64,000 nt of DNA. It comes from JAMZMI01 sp039970095 (GTDB lineage: Bacteria; Bacteroidota; Bacteroidia; Cytophagales; Cyclobacteriaceae). Position numbers and translations under genes: made by a program. The stretch is from positions 39,662-103,661 of the forward strand of contig JBDVMP010000059.1 in assembly GCA_039970095.1 (NCBI GenBank). Reading direction: 5' to 3'. Of the stretch, positions 23,374-33,800 are shown piece by piece; position 1 is the stretch's first letter; every line of letters begins with the position of its first letter. The notes below the pieces were generated by a model. It did no database searches. It was not told where the DNA came from and saw only the letters and a program-made list of their open reading frames with translations.

Positions 23374-23664
23374 TCATGATTGCGGAGAGTTAAACACAAA
23401 ACCCATTTCATCTTTTCCTTCGTGCCAATCTATCTCTTTTCCTATCAGAAACATTGTTTCGCGTTTTTGTACAAACACGGGTACACCGTCAATTTTATAC
23501 GAGAGATCTCCATCTTTTTCCTTATCAAAACCCAGGACAAACGATACGCCACATCCTCCGCCTTTGACACCCACTCGCAATCCATATTCTGCCGGAATGT
23601 TCTTATTCTTCAAAATGTTTTTGATCTCAGCGACGGCTTTTTCTGTTATTGTTACTGGTTGCAT
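23374..23664 (-). CDS. HesB/IscA-like protein lacking the C-terminal Cys pair
   Basis: The ATG at 23664 (MQPVTITEKAVAEIKNIL) matches the A-type carrier start; the frame is open further upstream but runs through a repeat element. The protein has about 96 residues, with L-R-V-G-V-K-G-G-G-C-G-V-S-F carrying the first conserved Cys. It ends GFVFNSPQS, so the usual downstream C-G-C motif of Fe-S scaffold/carrier proteins is absent. The single Cys suggests another or impaired role in Fe-S handling. Confidence 0.8.
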   Translation of the reverse strand: MQPVTITEKAVAEIKNILKNKNIPAEYGLRVGVKGGGCGVSFVLGFDKEKDGDLSYKIDGVPVFVQKRETMFLIGKEIDWHEGKDEMGFVFNSPQS

Positions 23665-23697
23665 CTTGTGGCCAAAGAAAATGGTTATTTTTGGATT

Positions 23698-23724
23698 GTC
23701 ACATTGAGCTTGTCGAAATGTAAC
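23698..23724. repeat. short dispersed-type repeat (REP-like)
   Basis: The sequence GTCACATTGAGCTTGTCGAA (from 23698) resembles a repeat often found between genes in Bacteroidota and other genomes, including the complement TTTCGACAAGCTCAATGTGAC. Only one copy was noticed in this window. It lies upstream of the IscA-like gene. Confidence 0.4.
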
Positions 23725-23847
23725 ACTTGAATATAATCTTGTCATCTAGCTCGAAGGAGTCTTAATCTTTGATTGCCCCATGGGGAAAATTAAGAAAAGA
23801 TACCCTCCGCGATAATATGACACTAAAACAGAACTAACAGAGAAAAT

Positions 23848-24369
23848 ATGGAGATGGTTTACGACCTCTTAAAAATTACGCTTCCGGCTTTGATTGTGCT
23901 TTATGCCGTGCTGATGGTGGTGAGATCAATTATGCAGAAGCAGCTTGATGAATACAGCATGTCCATTCGTCAAAAAAACCAGGAGGTAGTCACCCCAATA
24001 AGGCTGCAAGCCTACGAAAGAGTGTGTTTGTTGCTGGAGAGAATTTCACCTAACAACGTGATTCCACGTTTGAATCATCCTGAAATGACTTCAAAAGATC
24101 TGCAGGGAGCTCTGGTGGCCGAAATCAGAAGTGAATATAACCATAACCTGTCTCAGCAGGTTTATATGTCGGATGATGCCTGGTCCTTCGTGTCAGGGGC
24201 AGTAGAGCAGCTCATATCCCTGATCAACGAAGCTGGCAATGAGGTTAAGGCTGATGCGCCGAGCATCGAATTGGCACGAGCCATCTTTGAGAAATCCATG
24301 AAAAACGAGCAGGATACCATCAAGGGCGCGATCAGGTTTTTGAAAGAGGAGATAAAAGACGTATTTTAA
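23848..24369 (+). CDS. membrane-anchored protein conserved in Bacteroidota, unknown function
   Basis: This 173-residue protein has one N-terminal TM helix (about 8-28) followed by a soluble, mostly helical domain rich in charged residues (RLQAYERVCLLLERISPNN, then HNLSQQVYMSDDAW). From memory it resembles a conserved hypothetical family of Bacteroidota (the DUF7935 type), for which no function is known. It sits 4 bp before the DUF1232 gene, so the two are probably co-transcribed. Confidence 0.6.
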   Translation: MEMVYDLLKITLPALIVLYAVLMVVRSIMQKQLDEYSMSIRQKNQEVVTPIRLQAYERVCLLLERISPNNVIPRLNHPEMTSKDLQGALVAEIRSEYNHNLSQQVYMSDDAWSFVSGAVEQLISLINEAGNEVKADAPSIELARAIFEKSMKNEQDTIKGAIRFLKEEIKDVF

Positions 24370-24373
24370 TCAT

Positions 24374-24784
24374 ATGGCTGAACAGGAAAAGAAGAATAAA
24401 AAAATCGAGGCTATGATGGTCAAGGCAAAAGAGACCATTTCGAGTAACGAAAGGGTGAAAAAACTGCTGGAAGCCGGAAAAGAAAAGCTTAATGAAATGT
24501 CTGGTAGCACGGAGGATAAAAAAACTTTCGTGTCTCATGTTCAGAAGGTCATTCGTATGATTCGTGCCCATGTCACGGGAGAATTCAAGGCTTTTTCTGT
24601 CAAGTCAATGGTGCTTTTGGTATTTTCACTTATTTATTTCATAACACCTCTTGATCTTTTGCCCGATTTCATCCCTGCATTGGGTTTTACCGATGATTTA
24701 TCCATTCTGCTGTTTATCTTCAAGAGCATACAGGAGGATGTAGCCGAATTTGAAGAGTGGGAAGAAGCTGAACTGGCGGAGTAG
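24374..24784 (+). CDS. DUF1232 (YkvA-like) membrane protein
   Basis: This 136-residue protein has a charged helical N-terminal half (1-75) and a membrane-associated DUF1232 core with the hallmark YFITPLDLLPDFIPALGFTDD (about 94-114). The family is widespread and uncharacterized; such proteins are small membrane proteins with an Asp-rich loop. It overlaps the next gene by one base (stop TAG shares its G with the GTG of dtd). Confidence 0.85.
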   Translation: MAEQEKKNKKIEAMMVKAKETISSNERVKKLLEAGKEKLNEMSGSTEDKKTFVSHVQKVIRMIRAHVTGEFKAFSVKSMVLLVFSLIYFITPLDLLPDFIPALGFTDDLSILLFIFKSIQEDVAEFEEWEEAELAE

Positions 24785-25233
24785 TGAGGGCTGTTATCCA
24801 AAGAGTATCTGAAGCTTCCGTTACAATCGAAGGGAGCATAAAATCACAAATAGGCAATGGGTTGATGATCCTTCTCGGAATAGAGGAGGCCGATGATCAA
24901 TCGGATATTGAGTGGCTAACAAAGAAAATCGCCAATATGCGTATCTTCCCCGATGCTGATGGTGTGATGAATGAAAGCATTCTAGATCATAAAGGAGAGT
25001 TTTTGGTGGTTAGTCAGTTTACCCTTCATGCCAGTACGAAGAAGGGGAATCGTCCGTCCTACATCAAGTCTGCCAAGCCGGATATTTCTATTCCTCTCTA
25101 CGAAATATTTGTCGAAAATTTGTCAACCTATGGCCTCCCTGTTCATACAGGAGAGTTTGGTGCAGACATGAAAGTGGCGCTTATCAACGATGGCCCGGTC
25201 ACTATTTTGGTTGATACCAAAAACAAAGAATAA
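24784..25233 (+). CDS. dtd: D-aminoacyl-tRNA deacylase
   Basis: This 149-residue protein starts at a GTG that shares one base with the upstream stop codon. It has the DTD signatures MRAVIQRVSEASVTIEG, the SQF-T motif VVSQFTLHAST with the active-site Thr region, and GPVTILVDT near the C-terminus (the Gly-cis-Pro type motif). It removes D-amino acids mischarged on tRNA in the cytosol. Length agrees with the family (about 145-150). Confidence 0.95.
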   Translation: MRAVIQRVSEASVTIEGSIKSQIGNGLMILLGIEEADDQSDIEWLTKKIANMRIFPDADGVMNESILDHKGEFLVVSQFTLHASTKKGNRPSYIKSAKPDISIPLYEIFVENLSTYGLPVHTGEFGADMKVALINDGPVTILVDTKNKE

Positions 25234-25389
25234 AATCCTTCATCCTTGTTTGTCAAAGGGATAGAATTCAGATATCAAAATACTACCTTTGCAGACTTTT
25301 ACATGATGTCAACGAGACAATCCTGTAAATGTGTGCACCCTGAGATTCGTCGATGGGCGTACTCAAACTAGATTTTGTAACAAGCTTAT

Positions 25390-27177
25390 ATGGATCACAT
25401 TAGGAATTTCTGCATCATTGCCCATATTGATCACGGTAAGAGTACGCTGGCTGATAGAATGATACAGTCCACGGAAACTGTGGCTGACAGGGATATGCAA
25501 GCGCAGCTTTTGGATGATATGGATTTGGAGCGTGAGCGAGGAATCACTATCAAAAGTCACGCGATTCAGATGTACTATCCTTACGAAGGCAGAGAGCATG
25601 TGCTCAATCTGATTGACACCCCTGGTCACGTAGATTTTTCCTATGAAGTTTCCCGGTCTATAGCAGCTTGCGAAGGAGCACTTTTGGTTGTGGATGCAGC
25701 TCAGGGTATCGAAGCGCAAACTATTTCCAATCTTTATCTGGCACTTGAACATGACCTGGAAGTGATTCCGGTTTTGAACAAAATCGACTTGCCTGGAGCC
25801 ATGATCGAAGAGGTCTCCGACCAAATCATCGATTTGATTGGCTGTGAAAAAGAAGATATCATTCATGCCAGCGCCAAAGAAGGCTTAGGAATAAAAGAAA
25901 TATTAGATGCCGTGGTGGAAAGAATCCCGGCACCAAAGGGAGATCCCGATGAGCCGCTTCAGGCCATGATTTTTGATTCAGTTTATAACACCTATAGAGG
26001 GATAGAAGTATTCTTCCGTGTTTTTAACGGGACACTCAAAAAAGGAGAGCACGTAAAATTTGTCAATACTGGCAAAACTTACGAAGCTGATGAAATCGGA
26101 GTGCTCAGGCTTCAGCATGAAGAAAAAAAATCGATTTCGGCCGGAAATGTAGGTTACCTGATTTCAGGTATCAAAGTGGCCAAAGAAGTGAAAGTGGGAG
26201 ACACCATCACACATGTTGATAAGCCAACTCAGCGTCAGGTCAAAGGGTTCGAAGATGTAAAGCCAATGGTTTTTGCTGGTATCTACCCTGTTGATACTAC
26301 AGACTTTGAGGAGCTCCGTGCTTCCATGGAAAAACTCCAGCTGAATGACGCATCCCTGATCTGGGAACCTGAAACCTCAGCTGCACTTGGTTTTGGATTC
26401 AGGTGTGGTTTTTTGGGGATGCTGCATATGGAGATTGTGCAGGAGCGTTTGGAGCGAGAGTTTAATATGACCGTGATTACCACTGTGCCTTCAGTGCGGT
26501 TTCATGCAGTGAAAGAAGATGGTGAAATCATCAAGGTAAGTGCGCCTTCTGAGCTTCCCGAATCAAACTTTATTTCTCACGTGGAGGAGCCATATATCCG
26601 AGCACAAATCATCACTAAGTCTGATTTCATTGGAACTGTGATGGCTCTTTGTATTGATAAGCGTGGCGAAATCAAAAATCAGGTTTACCTGACCAGTGAC
26701 AGGGTGGAGCTCACATTTGAGTTGCCTCTGGCAGAGATTGTATTTGATTTCTTCGATAAACTCAAGACCATTTCCCGAGGTTATGCTTCACTTGATTATG
26801 AACTGATTGGTTACCGAAGATCAAACATGGTTAAGTTGGATATCCAGCTAAACGGTGATAAAGTAGATGCCCTATCTGCGATTGTGCACAGAGACAAAGC
26901 CTATGAGTGGGGGAAAAGACTTTGTGAGAAGCTGAAAGAATTGATTCCAAGACAGATGTTTGAAATTGCTGTTCAAGCATCAATTGGTACTAAGATCATT
27001 GCCAGAGAATCAGTGAAAGCAATGCGTAAAAACGTATTGGCCAAGTGTTACGGTGGTGATATATCGCGTAAGCGAAAACTTCTTGAGAAACAGAAAAAAG
27101 GTAAAAAGCGAATGCGACAAGTTGGTAACGTGGAAATTCCACAGGAAGCATTCATGGCTGTATTGAAATTGGATTAG
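25390..27177 (+). CDS. lepA: elongation factor 4 (LepA)
   Basis: This 595-residue translational GTPase has the G1 motif AHIDHGKST, switch II DTPGHVDFSYEVSRS and G4 NKIDLPGA. Domains II and III (YRGIEVFFRVFNG) and the LepA C-terminal domain follow, ending in KKGKKRMRQVGNVEIPQEAF. Length equals the usual ~597 residues. It is membrane-associated and acts on the ribosome during stress or back-translocation. It is followed after 1 bp by folD. Confidence 0.98.
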   Translation: MDHIRNFCIIAHIDHGKSTLADRMIQSTETVADRDMQAQLLDDMDLERERGITIKSHAIQMYYPYEGREHVLNLIDTPGHVDFSYEVSRSIAACEGALLVVDAAQGIEAQTISNLYLALEHDLEVIPVLNKIDLPGAMIEEVSDQIIDLIGCEKEDIIHASAKEGLGIKEILDAVVERIPAPKGDPDEPLQAMIFDSVYNTYRGIEVFFRVFNGTLKKGEHVKFVNTGKTYEADEIGVLRLQHEEKKSISAGNVGYLISGIKVAKEVKVGDTITHVDKPTQRQVKGFEDVKPMVFAGIYPVDTTDFEELRASMEKLQLNDASLIWEPETSAALGFGFRCGFLGMLHMEIVQERLEREFNMTVITTVPSVRFHAVKEDGEIIKVSAPSELPESNFISHVEEPYIRAQIITKSDFIGTVMALCIDKRGEIKNQVYLTSDRVELTFELPLAEIVFDFFDKLKTISRGYASLDYELIGYRRSNMVKLDIQLNGDKVDALSAIVHRDKAYEWGKRLCEKLKELIPRQMFEIAVQASIGTKIIARESVKAMRKNVLAKCYGGDISRKRKLLEKQKKGKKRMRQVGNVEIPQEAFMAVLKLD

Positions 27178-27178
27178 C

Positions 27179-28057
27179 ATGACACAAATTCTGGACGGTA
27201 AAAAAGTAGCTGGTGATATCAGGTCAGAGATATCTGAAGAGGTTAAGCAGTTAAAAGATAAAGGGAAGAGAGCTCCAAATCTTGCTATTATTATTGTGGG
27301 GGATGATGGAGCCAGTCACACTTACGTGAGTGGAAAAATCAAAGCATGCAAAGCCGTAGGCTTTGACTACACCCTTATGCATTTTGCAGGAACCATCTCG
27401 GAGCAGAAGTTAATCAAACACGTTGATCAGTTGAACGACGATGAGGATATCGACGGCTTCATTGTTCAGCTGCCTTTGCCTGAGCATATATCTGTCGAAA
27501 AAGTAACCGAGAGAATTCGTCCTGAAAAGGATGTTGACGGTTTTACCAATCAGAATTTCGGAAGTATAGTTTCGAAAAATCCTTTACTGCTACCAGCCAC
27601 ACCTTTTGGAGTAATGGAGATTCTTCGTAGATACGATATTGATGTAGAAGGCAAACATTGTGTGGTTGTTGGTTCTAGTCGGTTGGTTGGTGCTCCATTG
27701 AGTATGATGCTATTGGAGGAAGGCCGGGCCACAGTAACAGTTTGCAATAAATACACGAAAGATTTGGCCAGCCATACCAAAGAGGCTGATGTGCTCATTG
27801 TAGCAGTAGGCAAACCAAACCTGATTACCAGAGACATGGTGAAAGAAGGTGTGATTGTAGTGGACGTTGGAACCACGAGAGTAGAAGACCCTTCCGCAAA
27901 ATCTGGCTTCAAGCTTTGCGGTGATGTGGATTTTGCTGCCGTTTCAGAAGTAAGTTCTTATATCACGCCAGTTCCAGGAGGAGTTGGGCCAATGACTATC
28001 GCTTCTCTCTTACTAAACACATTGCGCGCTTATCAGCAGCAGCAAACGGATGTCTGA
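27179..28057 (+). CDS. folD: bifunctional methylene-THF dehydrogenase/cyclohydrolase FolD
   Basis: This 292-residue enzyme has the catalytic region YVSGKIKACK with the conserved Lys, QLPLPEH, DVDGFTNQN, the NADP-binding VVVGSSRLVGAP and the C-terminal PGGVGPMTIASLL. It interconverts 5,10-methylene-, methenyl- and 10-formyl-THF. It begins 1 bp after lepA and overlaps queE by 8 bp, so lepA, folD and queE form an operon. Confidence 0.97.
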   Translation: MTQILDGKKVAGDIRSEISEEVKQLKDKGKRAPNLAIIIVGDDGASHTYVSGKIKACKAVGFDYTLMHFAGTISEQKLIKHVDQLNDDEDIDGFIVQLPLPEHISVEKVTERIRPEKDVDGFTNQNFGSIVSKNPLLLPATPFGVMEILRRYDIDVEGKHCVVVGSSRLVGAPLSMMLLEEGRATVTVCNKYTKDLASHTKEADVLIVAVGKPNLITRDMVKEGVIVVDVGTTRVEDPSAKSGFKLCGDVDFAAVSEVSSYITPVPGGVGPMTIASLLLNTLRAYQQQQTDV

Positions 28058-28667
28058 TTTCGATCCAAAAATCGAGTTGCCTTTGATGGAGTCCTTCTAT
28101 ACCATTCAGGGTGAAGGGGGGCATTCCGGTTCTGCGGCATATTTTATTCGGCTTGCAGGGTGTGATGTTGGTTGTGTGTGGTGCGATGTGAAAGAGTCAT
28201 GGCAAGCGGATGATCATCCTTTGGTTGCAATCAATCAAATGGTGGGAGATGCCAAAGCATCTGGAGCCAATATTGTAGTGGTTACAGGAGGAGAGCCTCT
28301 TATGTATGACCTTACTTATCTGACTGAAGCACTTAAAGCGGAAGGGTTACAAACTCACATTGAAACAGCCGGAGTTTATCCCATAACAGGAACATGGGAT
28401 TGGATTTGCTTTTCGCCAAAGAAGTTCAAGGCTCCAGTTGCCGAATACTACAATAAATCTAATGAGCTGAAAGTTGTAGCTTACAATAAGTCTGATTTGG
28501 ACTGGGCTCAAAAACATGCTGAAAAATGTATTGATCGCATAGAGCTTTTCATTCAGCCCGAATGGTCAAAAAAAGATCAGATGACGCCTTTAATCGTTGA
28601 TTACGTAAAGCAAAACCCTAAATGGAGGATCTCTTTGCAAACACACAAGTACCTCAATATTCCCTAA
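28050..28667 (+). CDS. queE: 7-carboxy-7-deazaguanine synthase
   Basis: This 205-residue radical SAM enzyme has the cluster motif C-D-V-G-C-V-W-C (C-x3-C-x2-C) at about residues 33-40, the N-terminal ESFYTIQGEGGHSG substrate motif and VVTGGEPLMYD. It converts 6-carboxytetrahydropterin to 7-carboxy-7-deazaguanine in queuosine synthesis. It overlaps folD by 8 bp. A PTPS-family gene that might supply its substrate lies 13 kb away at 41694. Confidence 0.93.
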   Translation: MSDFDPKIELPLMESFYTIQGEGGHSGSAAYFIRLAGCDVGCVWCDVKESWQADDHPLVAINQMVGDAKASGANIVVVTGGEPLMYDLTYLTEALKAEGLQTHIETAGVYPITGTWDWICFSPKKFKAPVAEYYNKSNELKVVAYNKSDLDWAQKHAEKCIDRIELFIQPEWSKKDQMTPLIVDYVKQNPKWRISLQTHKYLNIP

Positions 28668-30583
28668 CGCGGAACTTCTGCCTTTTTATCAGCTTCATCC
28701 TTTTGATGGCGCAAGTTGACCTGTCAGCCCAAACCCTCTCCACCGATAATAAGAAGTGCATTAAGTTGTATCATAAGGCAGAAGAGGCAGTGATCGATCG
28801 CGATTTTGAAGCAGCAATAGAATTATATAAAGATGCTATCGATCGAGATCCAAATTTTCGAGAAGCATATCTCAAACTTGCTGCCATTTATAAAATACAT
28901 CAGCTGAAAGATTCAGCTAAGGTTTATTATCAGGGATATGCTGATGTCACAGCCAATGAAAAGGTTAGTTACAAGATTTGGAGAAACCTCGCATATCTGC
29001 AATTTGAATCAGGTGAGTATGACAGAGCGAGGTATTCATTGAATGAGGTTTTAACTCAAAAGCCAGAACACAGAAATGATCCAGATTTAAGCTGGCTGGA
29101 GCAAAGTGTAGATTTTTCGAGGCAAGCGATCAAAAATCCATGGGAAATCACCATTGATGCCATGCCATCCACGATCAATCAATACCAACTTCAGTACTTC
29201 CCCATCGTATCGGTAGATGGCAATACAATCATTTATACCAAGCGTGACTCCAATCGACCTGATGCAGATGAAGACATTGTTTATAGTATAAAGCAAAACT
29301 CCGAATGGATACCAGCAACTTCTATTTCCAAACGGATAAACACCGAATTAAATGAAGGAGCATGCACCATATCGGCAGGTGGACGAATATTGATTTTCAC
29401 CAGTTGTGATGCTGGGCGTACATTTGGTAATTGTGATTTGTTTGTGACCTACAAACAAGGGGATCAATGGAGTAAGCCTGAAAACATGGGAGCTGTTGTC
29501 AATTCCAAATATTGGGATTCGCAACCTTCGCTAAGCCCTGATGGACGTGTGCTGTATTTTTCGTCCAATAGAATCGGAGGTTTTGGCAAGAGAGACATCT
29601 GGATGACGGTCAATGATGGTAAGGGCTGGGGAAAACCGAAAAACCTGGGGAACACAATAAATGGTTTTAGAGATGAAACTACCCCTTTTATCCATGCAAA
29701 CAATGACGTATTGTTTTTCTCATCCACTTCACATCCCGGGCTTGGAGGCTATGATCTGTTTTTCTCCAAAAAAGAGAACGGCAAATGGAGCAAGGTTAAA
29801 AACCTGGGATTTCCCATTAATACCTTCAACGATGAAGTTTCCATCTTCATAGCAGCAAATGGCCGGGATGCTTATTACTCACAAGAGGTGTTTGAGCAGG
29901 GCATGCTCACAAGTAGTGATATCGTTCGTTTCAAAATCCCACGGGACTCACTCGGGCTCAATAAGTCAAGTTATATAGCAGGTAGGGTCTTTGATGCTGA
30001 AACCAGCGTGCCTCTTAGCGCTGATCTTAACTTGATGAACCTGAATGATAGCTCGGATTTATATATAGTTAGCTCTGATGGGCAGACAGGTGAATATTTT
30101 CTGACAATTACGGAAGGACGGGAATATGGAGTGTTTGTGGATAAGGCAGGTTATTTGTTTGAAAACTTGAGTTTCGAAGCTCATAGCAACTCAGCTCTTG
30201 ATCCCGATACCATAGATATCCCATTAAAGCCACTACGAGAAGGAAACACAATCATTCTTCAAAACATTTACTTTGATTTTGACTCACATGTCCCCAACAA
30301 CAGGTCATATCATGAGCTAAGAACAATTGCCAGGTACATGAAGGATAACCCTAAAATCTCTTTCGAAATAGAAGGACATACCGACAATCGCGGCAATGCA
30401 GCGTATAACCTTGAATTGTCTCAGAAGAGGGCAGAGTCAGTACAGACGCTGTTAGTATCACTTGGAGTAGCAAAGAACAGACTCAGACCAATTGGTTATG
30501 GAGCCTCAAAACCATTAAACACGGCAAATACAGAATCTGCTCATCAAAGTAACCGCAGAATTGCCTTTCGGGTGATAAATTAA
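28622..30583 (+). CDS. PorE-like TPR / PD40 beta-propeller / OmpA lipid-anchored-type envelope protein
   Basis: The 653-residue frame starts at an ATG inside queE (46-bp overlap). Its signal-like segment is NFCLFISFILLMAQVDLSAQ (about 18-38), so a later, non-ATG start is possible. The order is TPR-like repeats (about 45-160), a PD40 propeller with S-P-D-G-R-x-L-Y-F-S-S-N and G-G-Y-D-L-F repeats (about 180-440), a small beta-sandwich (about 450-540), and an OmpA domain (about 545-650: YFDFDS, EIEGHTDNRG, RAESV, SNRRI) that would bind peptidoglycan. This is the architecture of the T9SS component PorE, though paralogues with the same layout are common, so the symbol is left blank. Confidence 0.75.
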   Translation: MEDLFANTQVPQYSLTRNFCLFISFILLMAQVDLSAQTLSTDNKKCIKLYHKAEEAVIDRDFEAAIELYKDAIDRDPNFREAYLKLAAIYKIHQLKDSAKVYYQGYADVTANEKVSYKIWRNLAYLQFESGEYDRARYSLNEVLTQKPEHRNDPDLSWLEQSVDFSRQAIKNPWEITIDAMPSTINQYQLQYFPIVSVDGNTIIYTKRDSNRPDADEDIVYSIKQNSEWIPATSISKRINTELNEGACTISAGGRILIFTSCDAGRTFGNCDLFVTYKQGDQWSKPENMGAVVNSKYWDSQPSLSPDGRVLYFSSNRIGGFGKRDIWMTVNDGKGWGKPKNLGNTINGFRDETTPFIHANNDVLFFSSTSHPGLGGYDLFFSKKENGKWSKVKNLGFPINTFNDEVSIFIAANGRDAYYSQEVFEQGMLTSSDIVRFKIPRDSLGLNKSSYIAGRVFDAETSVPLSADLNLMNLNDSSDLYIVSSDGQTGEYFLTITEGREYGVFVDKAGYLFENLSFEAHSNSALDPDTIDIPLKPLREGNTIILQNIYFDFDSHVPNNRSYHELRTIARYMKDNPKISFEIEGHTDNRGNAAYNLELSQKRAESVQTLLVSLGVAKNRLRPIGYGASKPLNTANTESAHQSNRRIAFRVIN

Positions 30584-30853
30584 TATCCAAATCAGAGGGT
30601 TGCGTTTTTTTGTACTTTTTTTCAAAAAAAAACTCCAAAATTTATTCGCAGTATATCAGTCTTTCATAGATGATTATTCCGCCATTTCCATAAAAGCGCC
30701 GGATAGATAAGTTATTCTCCTTTTTTTCGGGATATATTCATGAAATAGGCCTTTTGATGCTGATCATTAAAAGTTTTGAGTGTTTTGTTGAATCCGATAT
30801 AATTAATATAAATTTAATATTTGAAATATAATGTACAATTTAAACAGTATGAT

Positions 30854-33800
30854 ATGAAGAGGATTCTACTACTCAGTTTCATGTCTTTAGTTGTTGCTTT
30901 CGGAGCAATGGCTCAAAGAACTGTATCTGGTAAAATTACCTCAGCCGAGGACGGTGAAGGTATACCGGGTGTAAACGTGGTTCTAAAAGGAACTACCACA
31001 GGTACCACCTCAGATTTAGAGGGTAACTATCGTGTTAGTGTTCCTGAAGAAGGCGGAACTTTAGTTTTTTCATTTATTGGTCTTTTGGCTCAGGAAGTCG
31101 AAATCGGAGCTAGATCGGTAATTGATGTTAACATGGAATCAGATGTGCAGCAATTGACAGAAGTTGTTGTAACTGGTTATGGTATCGAAAGAACAGCTCG
31201 GGAAATCACTTTCCAAACTGAGCGTATCGATGCAGACGCCTTGATGGTTGGACAGCAAACCAGAGCAGCTTCTGGTATGGTTGGTAAAATCGCAGGTGCT
31301 CAGATCAACATTCAGGATAATGGTGTAAATCCTCAAACTCAGATCATTCTTGGTGGTCTAAGATCAATCTCTTCTAGTAACGAAGCGATGATTGTTATTG
31401 ATGGTGCGGTTTCTACAAGTGCTGCTTTCAGCGCATTGAACCCTACAGATATAGCAAACATTGACATCATCAGAAGTGCAAGTATGGGAGCTCAGTATGG
31501 TTCTCGTGCAGCCAATGGTGTTGTAGTTGTTACAACGAAAAGAGGTAAAGTTGGTGACAAGTTTACTGTTGGTTTAAACAGCTCAGTGACGTTTGAAGAA
31601 GTGGCTTACATGCCTGACTTCCAAACTCAAAACGGTATTGGTTGGGACGGACACTATGACAGAATTGAGAACACTAACTGGGGTCCAAGATTTGATGGTG
31701 TTGAAAGACCGGTAGGTCCTTCATTTCCTGATGGCCATGCGCTAGACGATCAAATGCTAGCTTATGCTCCAATTAAGGATAATTTGAGAGATTTCTACGA
31801 TAGAGGTCAAACTATCCAAAACACTGCTTACTTCAGCGGAGGTACGGATAACTCAAAGTATTACATGTCAATTGGACATCAGGATGTTAAAGGTATTGTG
31901 CCAGATGACAAGTATGAAAGATACATGTTCAGGGTTAATGCTGATACAAGAATTAATAAGCTATCTCTTGGTGCTTCTGCATTTTTCACTACAGACGAAA
32001 CTGACGTTGTAGGTAGCGATATTGGTGATCAGGACAGAACACTTTATTGGTTTGTTCTAAACACACCAGCAAATATTCCTTTGTCTTCTTATAAGGACTG
32101 GACTAACCCTGAGAGCTATGCTCATGCAGATAACTATTATAATGCATACTATCAGAATCCGTACTGGGCAATCGGAACGAACAGAGATACAAGACAGAGT
32201 AATTACTTTGTTGGTAACATAAATGCTGACTTTGATATTCTTGACAACTTATCGTTGAGAAACAGAATTGGTGTAAACAACAGGTCAAGAACGGCTCAAT
32301 ATTGGAGAGATGCTCAAACATACGATGCAACTTTGCAGCCAGCGCACTCTGATGTTTCTTCTTTCTTGATTGAAGGTGAGTCTCAGTTTACGGAGATCAA
32401 TGCAAACTCTATTTTGACGGGTAACTTCAATCTTGGATCTGACTTCACTTTCAAACCGATGGTGGGTATGGCGATTATTAGCAACCAGTATAGAAGAAGT
32501 AAGACGCGTGTCAATAACTTGAGTATTCCTGGTTTCTATGATGTTTCTAACGGTACAGGTCTTGTTGAAGCACAAGTTGATCAGACTCAAAAGAGAACAT
32601 TTGGTGTATTTGCTGATTTAAGTTTCAGTTTCAGAAATTGGGCTAATTTGACTTTGGCAGGACGTCAGGATTATACTTCTACTTTGCCACTTGATAACAA
32701 CGGTTATTTTTATCCGTCAATAAGTGGTAACGTAATTTTGACAGACGCAATCTCAGCTTTAAATGATAATGAGATTCTTTCTTATGCTAAGCTTACAGTA
32801 ACTAATGCTATTGTTTATAATGACCTTGGTGTATATGCACTTAATGAAAGATATCATCAAAGTGCTGTAGCTGATATGAGAAGCATAACTTCGACATTCC
32901 CATTCCCTTATGGTTCGGTAAATGGTTTTGAAGTTTCTACTACAGCTGTGGATGCAGATATCAAAAAGGAAAAATTGAACAACTATGAGCTTGGATTGGA
33001 ATTAGGTCTCTTCAATGATCGTCTTAATATTCAGGCTTCTGGATATAAGACTTTCTCAACAGACTTGATTACCTATACAACTCCTTCTGTTGCTTCGGGA
33101 GCTCAATCTTACCTTACTAACATTGGTGAGCTAGAGTTGACAGGGTTTAGCGCAAGCGTTCAAGGTACAATCCTTGATGTTGCTGGCTTTACTTGGAATG
33201 CCAACTTGAACTTTACTACTTACAATACTGTAGTAAATGAGATTGATCCAAATAACCCAGATGCTAAGGAAGTTGCCATTGAAAATTATGGTACTTATGG
33301 TACTTATGCCGTTGAAGGAAAGACTTTCCCTCAGTTGAAAGCTCAGGCTTACGTGAGAGATGATCAAGGTAGAGTTGTGATTGACCCTACAAATGGTAAT
33401 CCTCTAGTAGGTGATGTTGAAGCAATGGGTAAAGTAACTCCTGATTACATTTTGGGTGGTACTACTCAGTTGGGCTTCAAAGGAGTAACTGTTTCAGCTA
33501 CTTTCGATTACAGAACCGGACACGTTTACTTCTCTCAAGGTAACAACTCAATGGAGTTTACAGGAAGGTCAATAGAAAGCGTTTCTTCTGGTCGTCAGGA
33601 ATTCGTTTGGCCTAATTCAGTTTATCAGACAGGTGACGGATCTTACGTAGTGAACGAAAGCATCCAAACCACTGGTGCAGTGATGGGCTTCTGGCAGAAT
33701 ACTTACAATGAGATCAAAGAGAACTACGTAAAAGATGCAACTGCTTTGAAAATAAGAGAGTTGGCCATTAGATACGCTGTGCCTTCTGCGATACTTTCTA

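Noticed and set aside
23746..23847. CCCCATGGGG palindrome (about 23776-23785) as an operator
   Set aside because: A single 10-bp palindrome without a second copy or a linked regulator is not enough.
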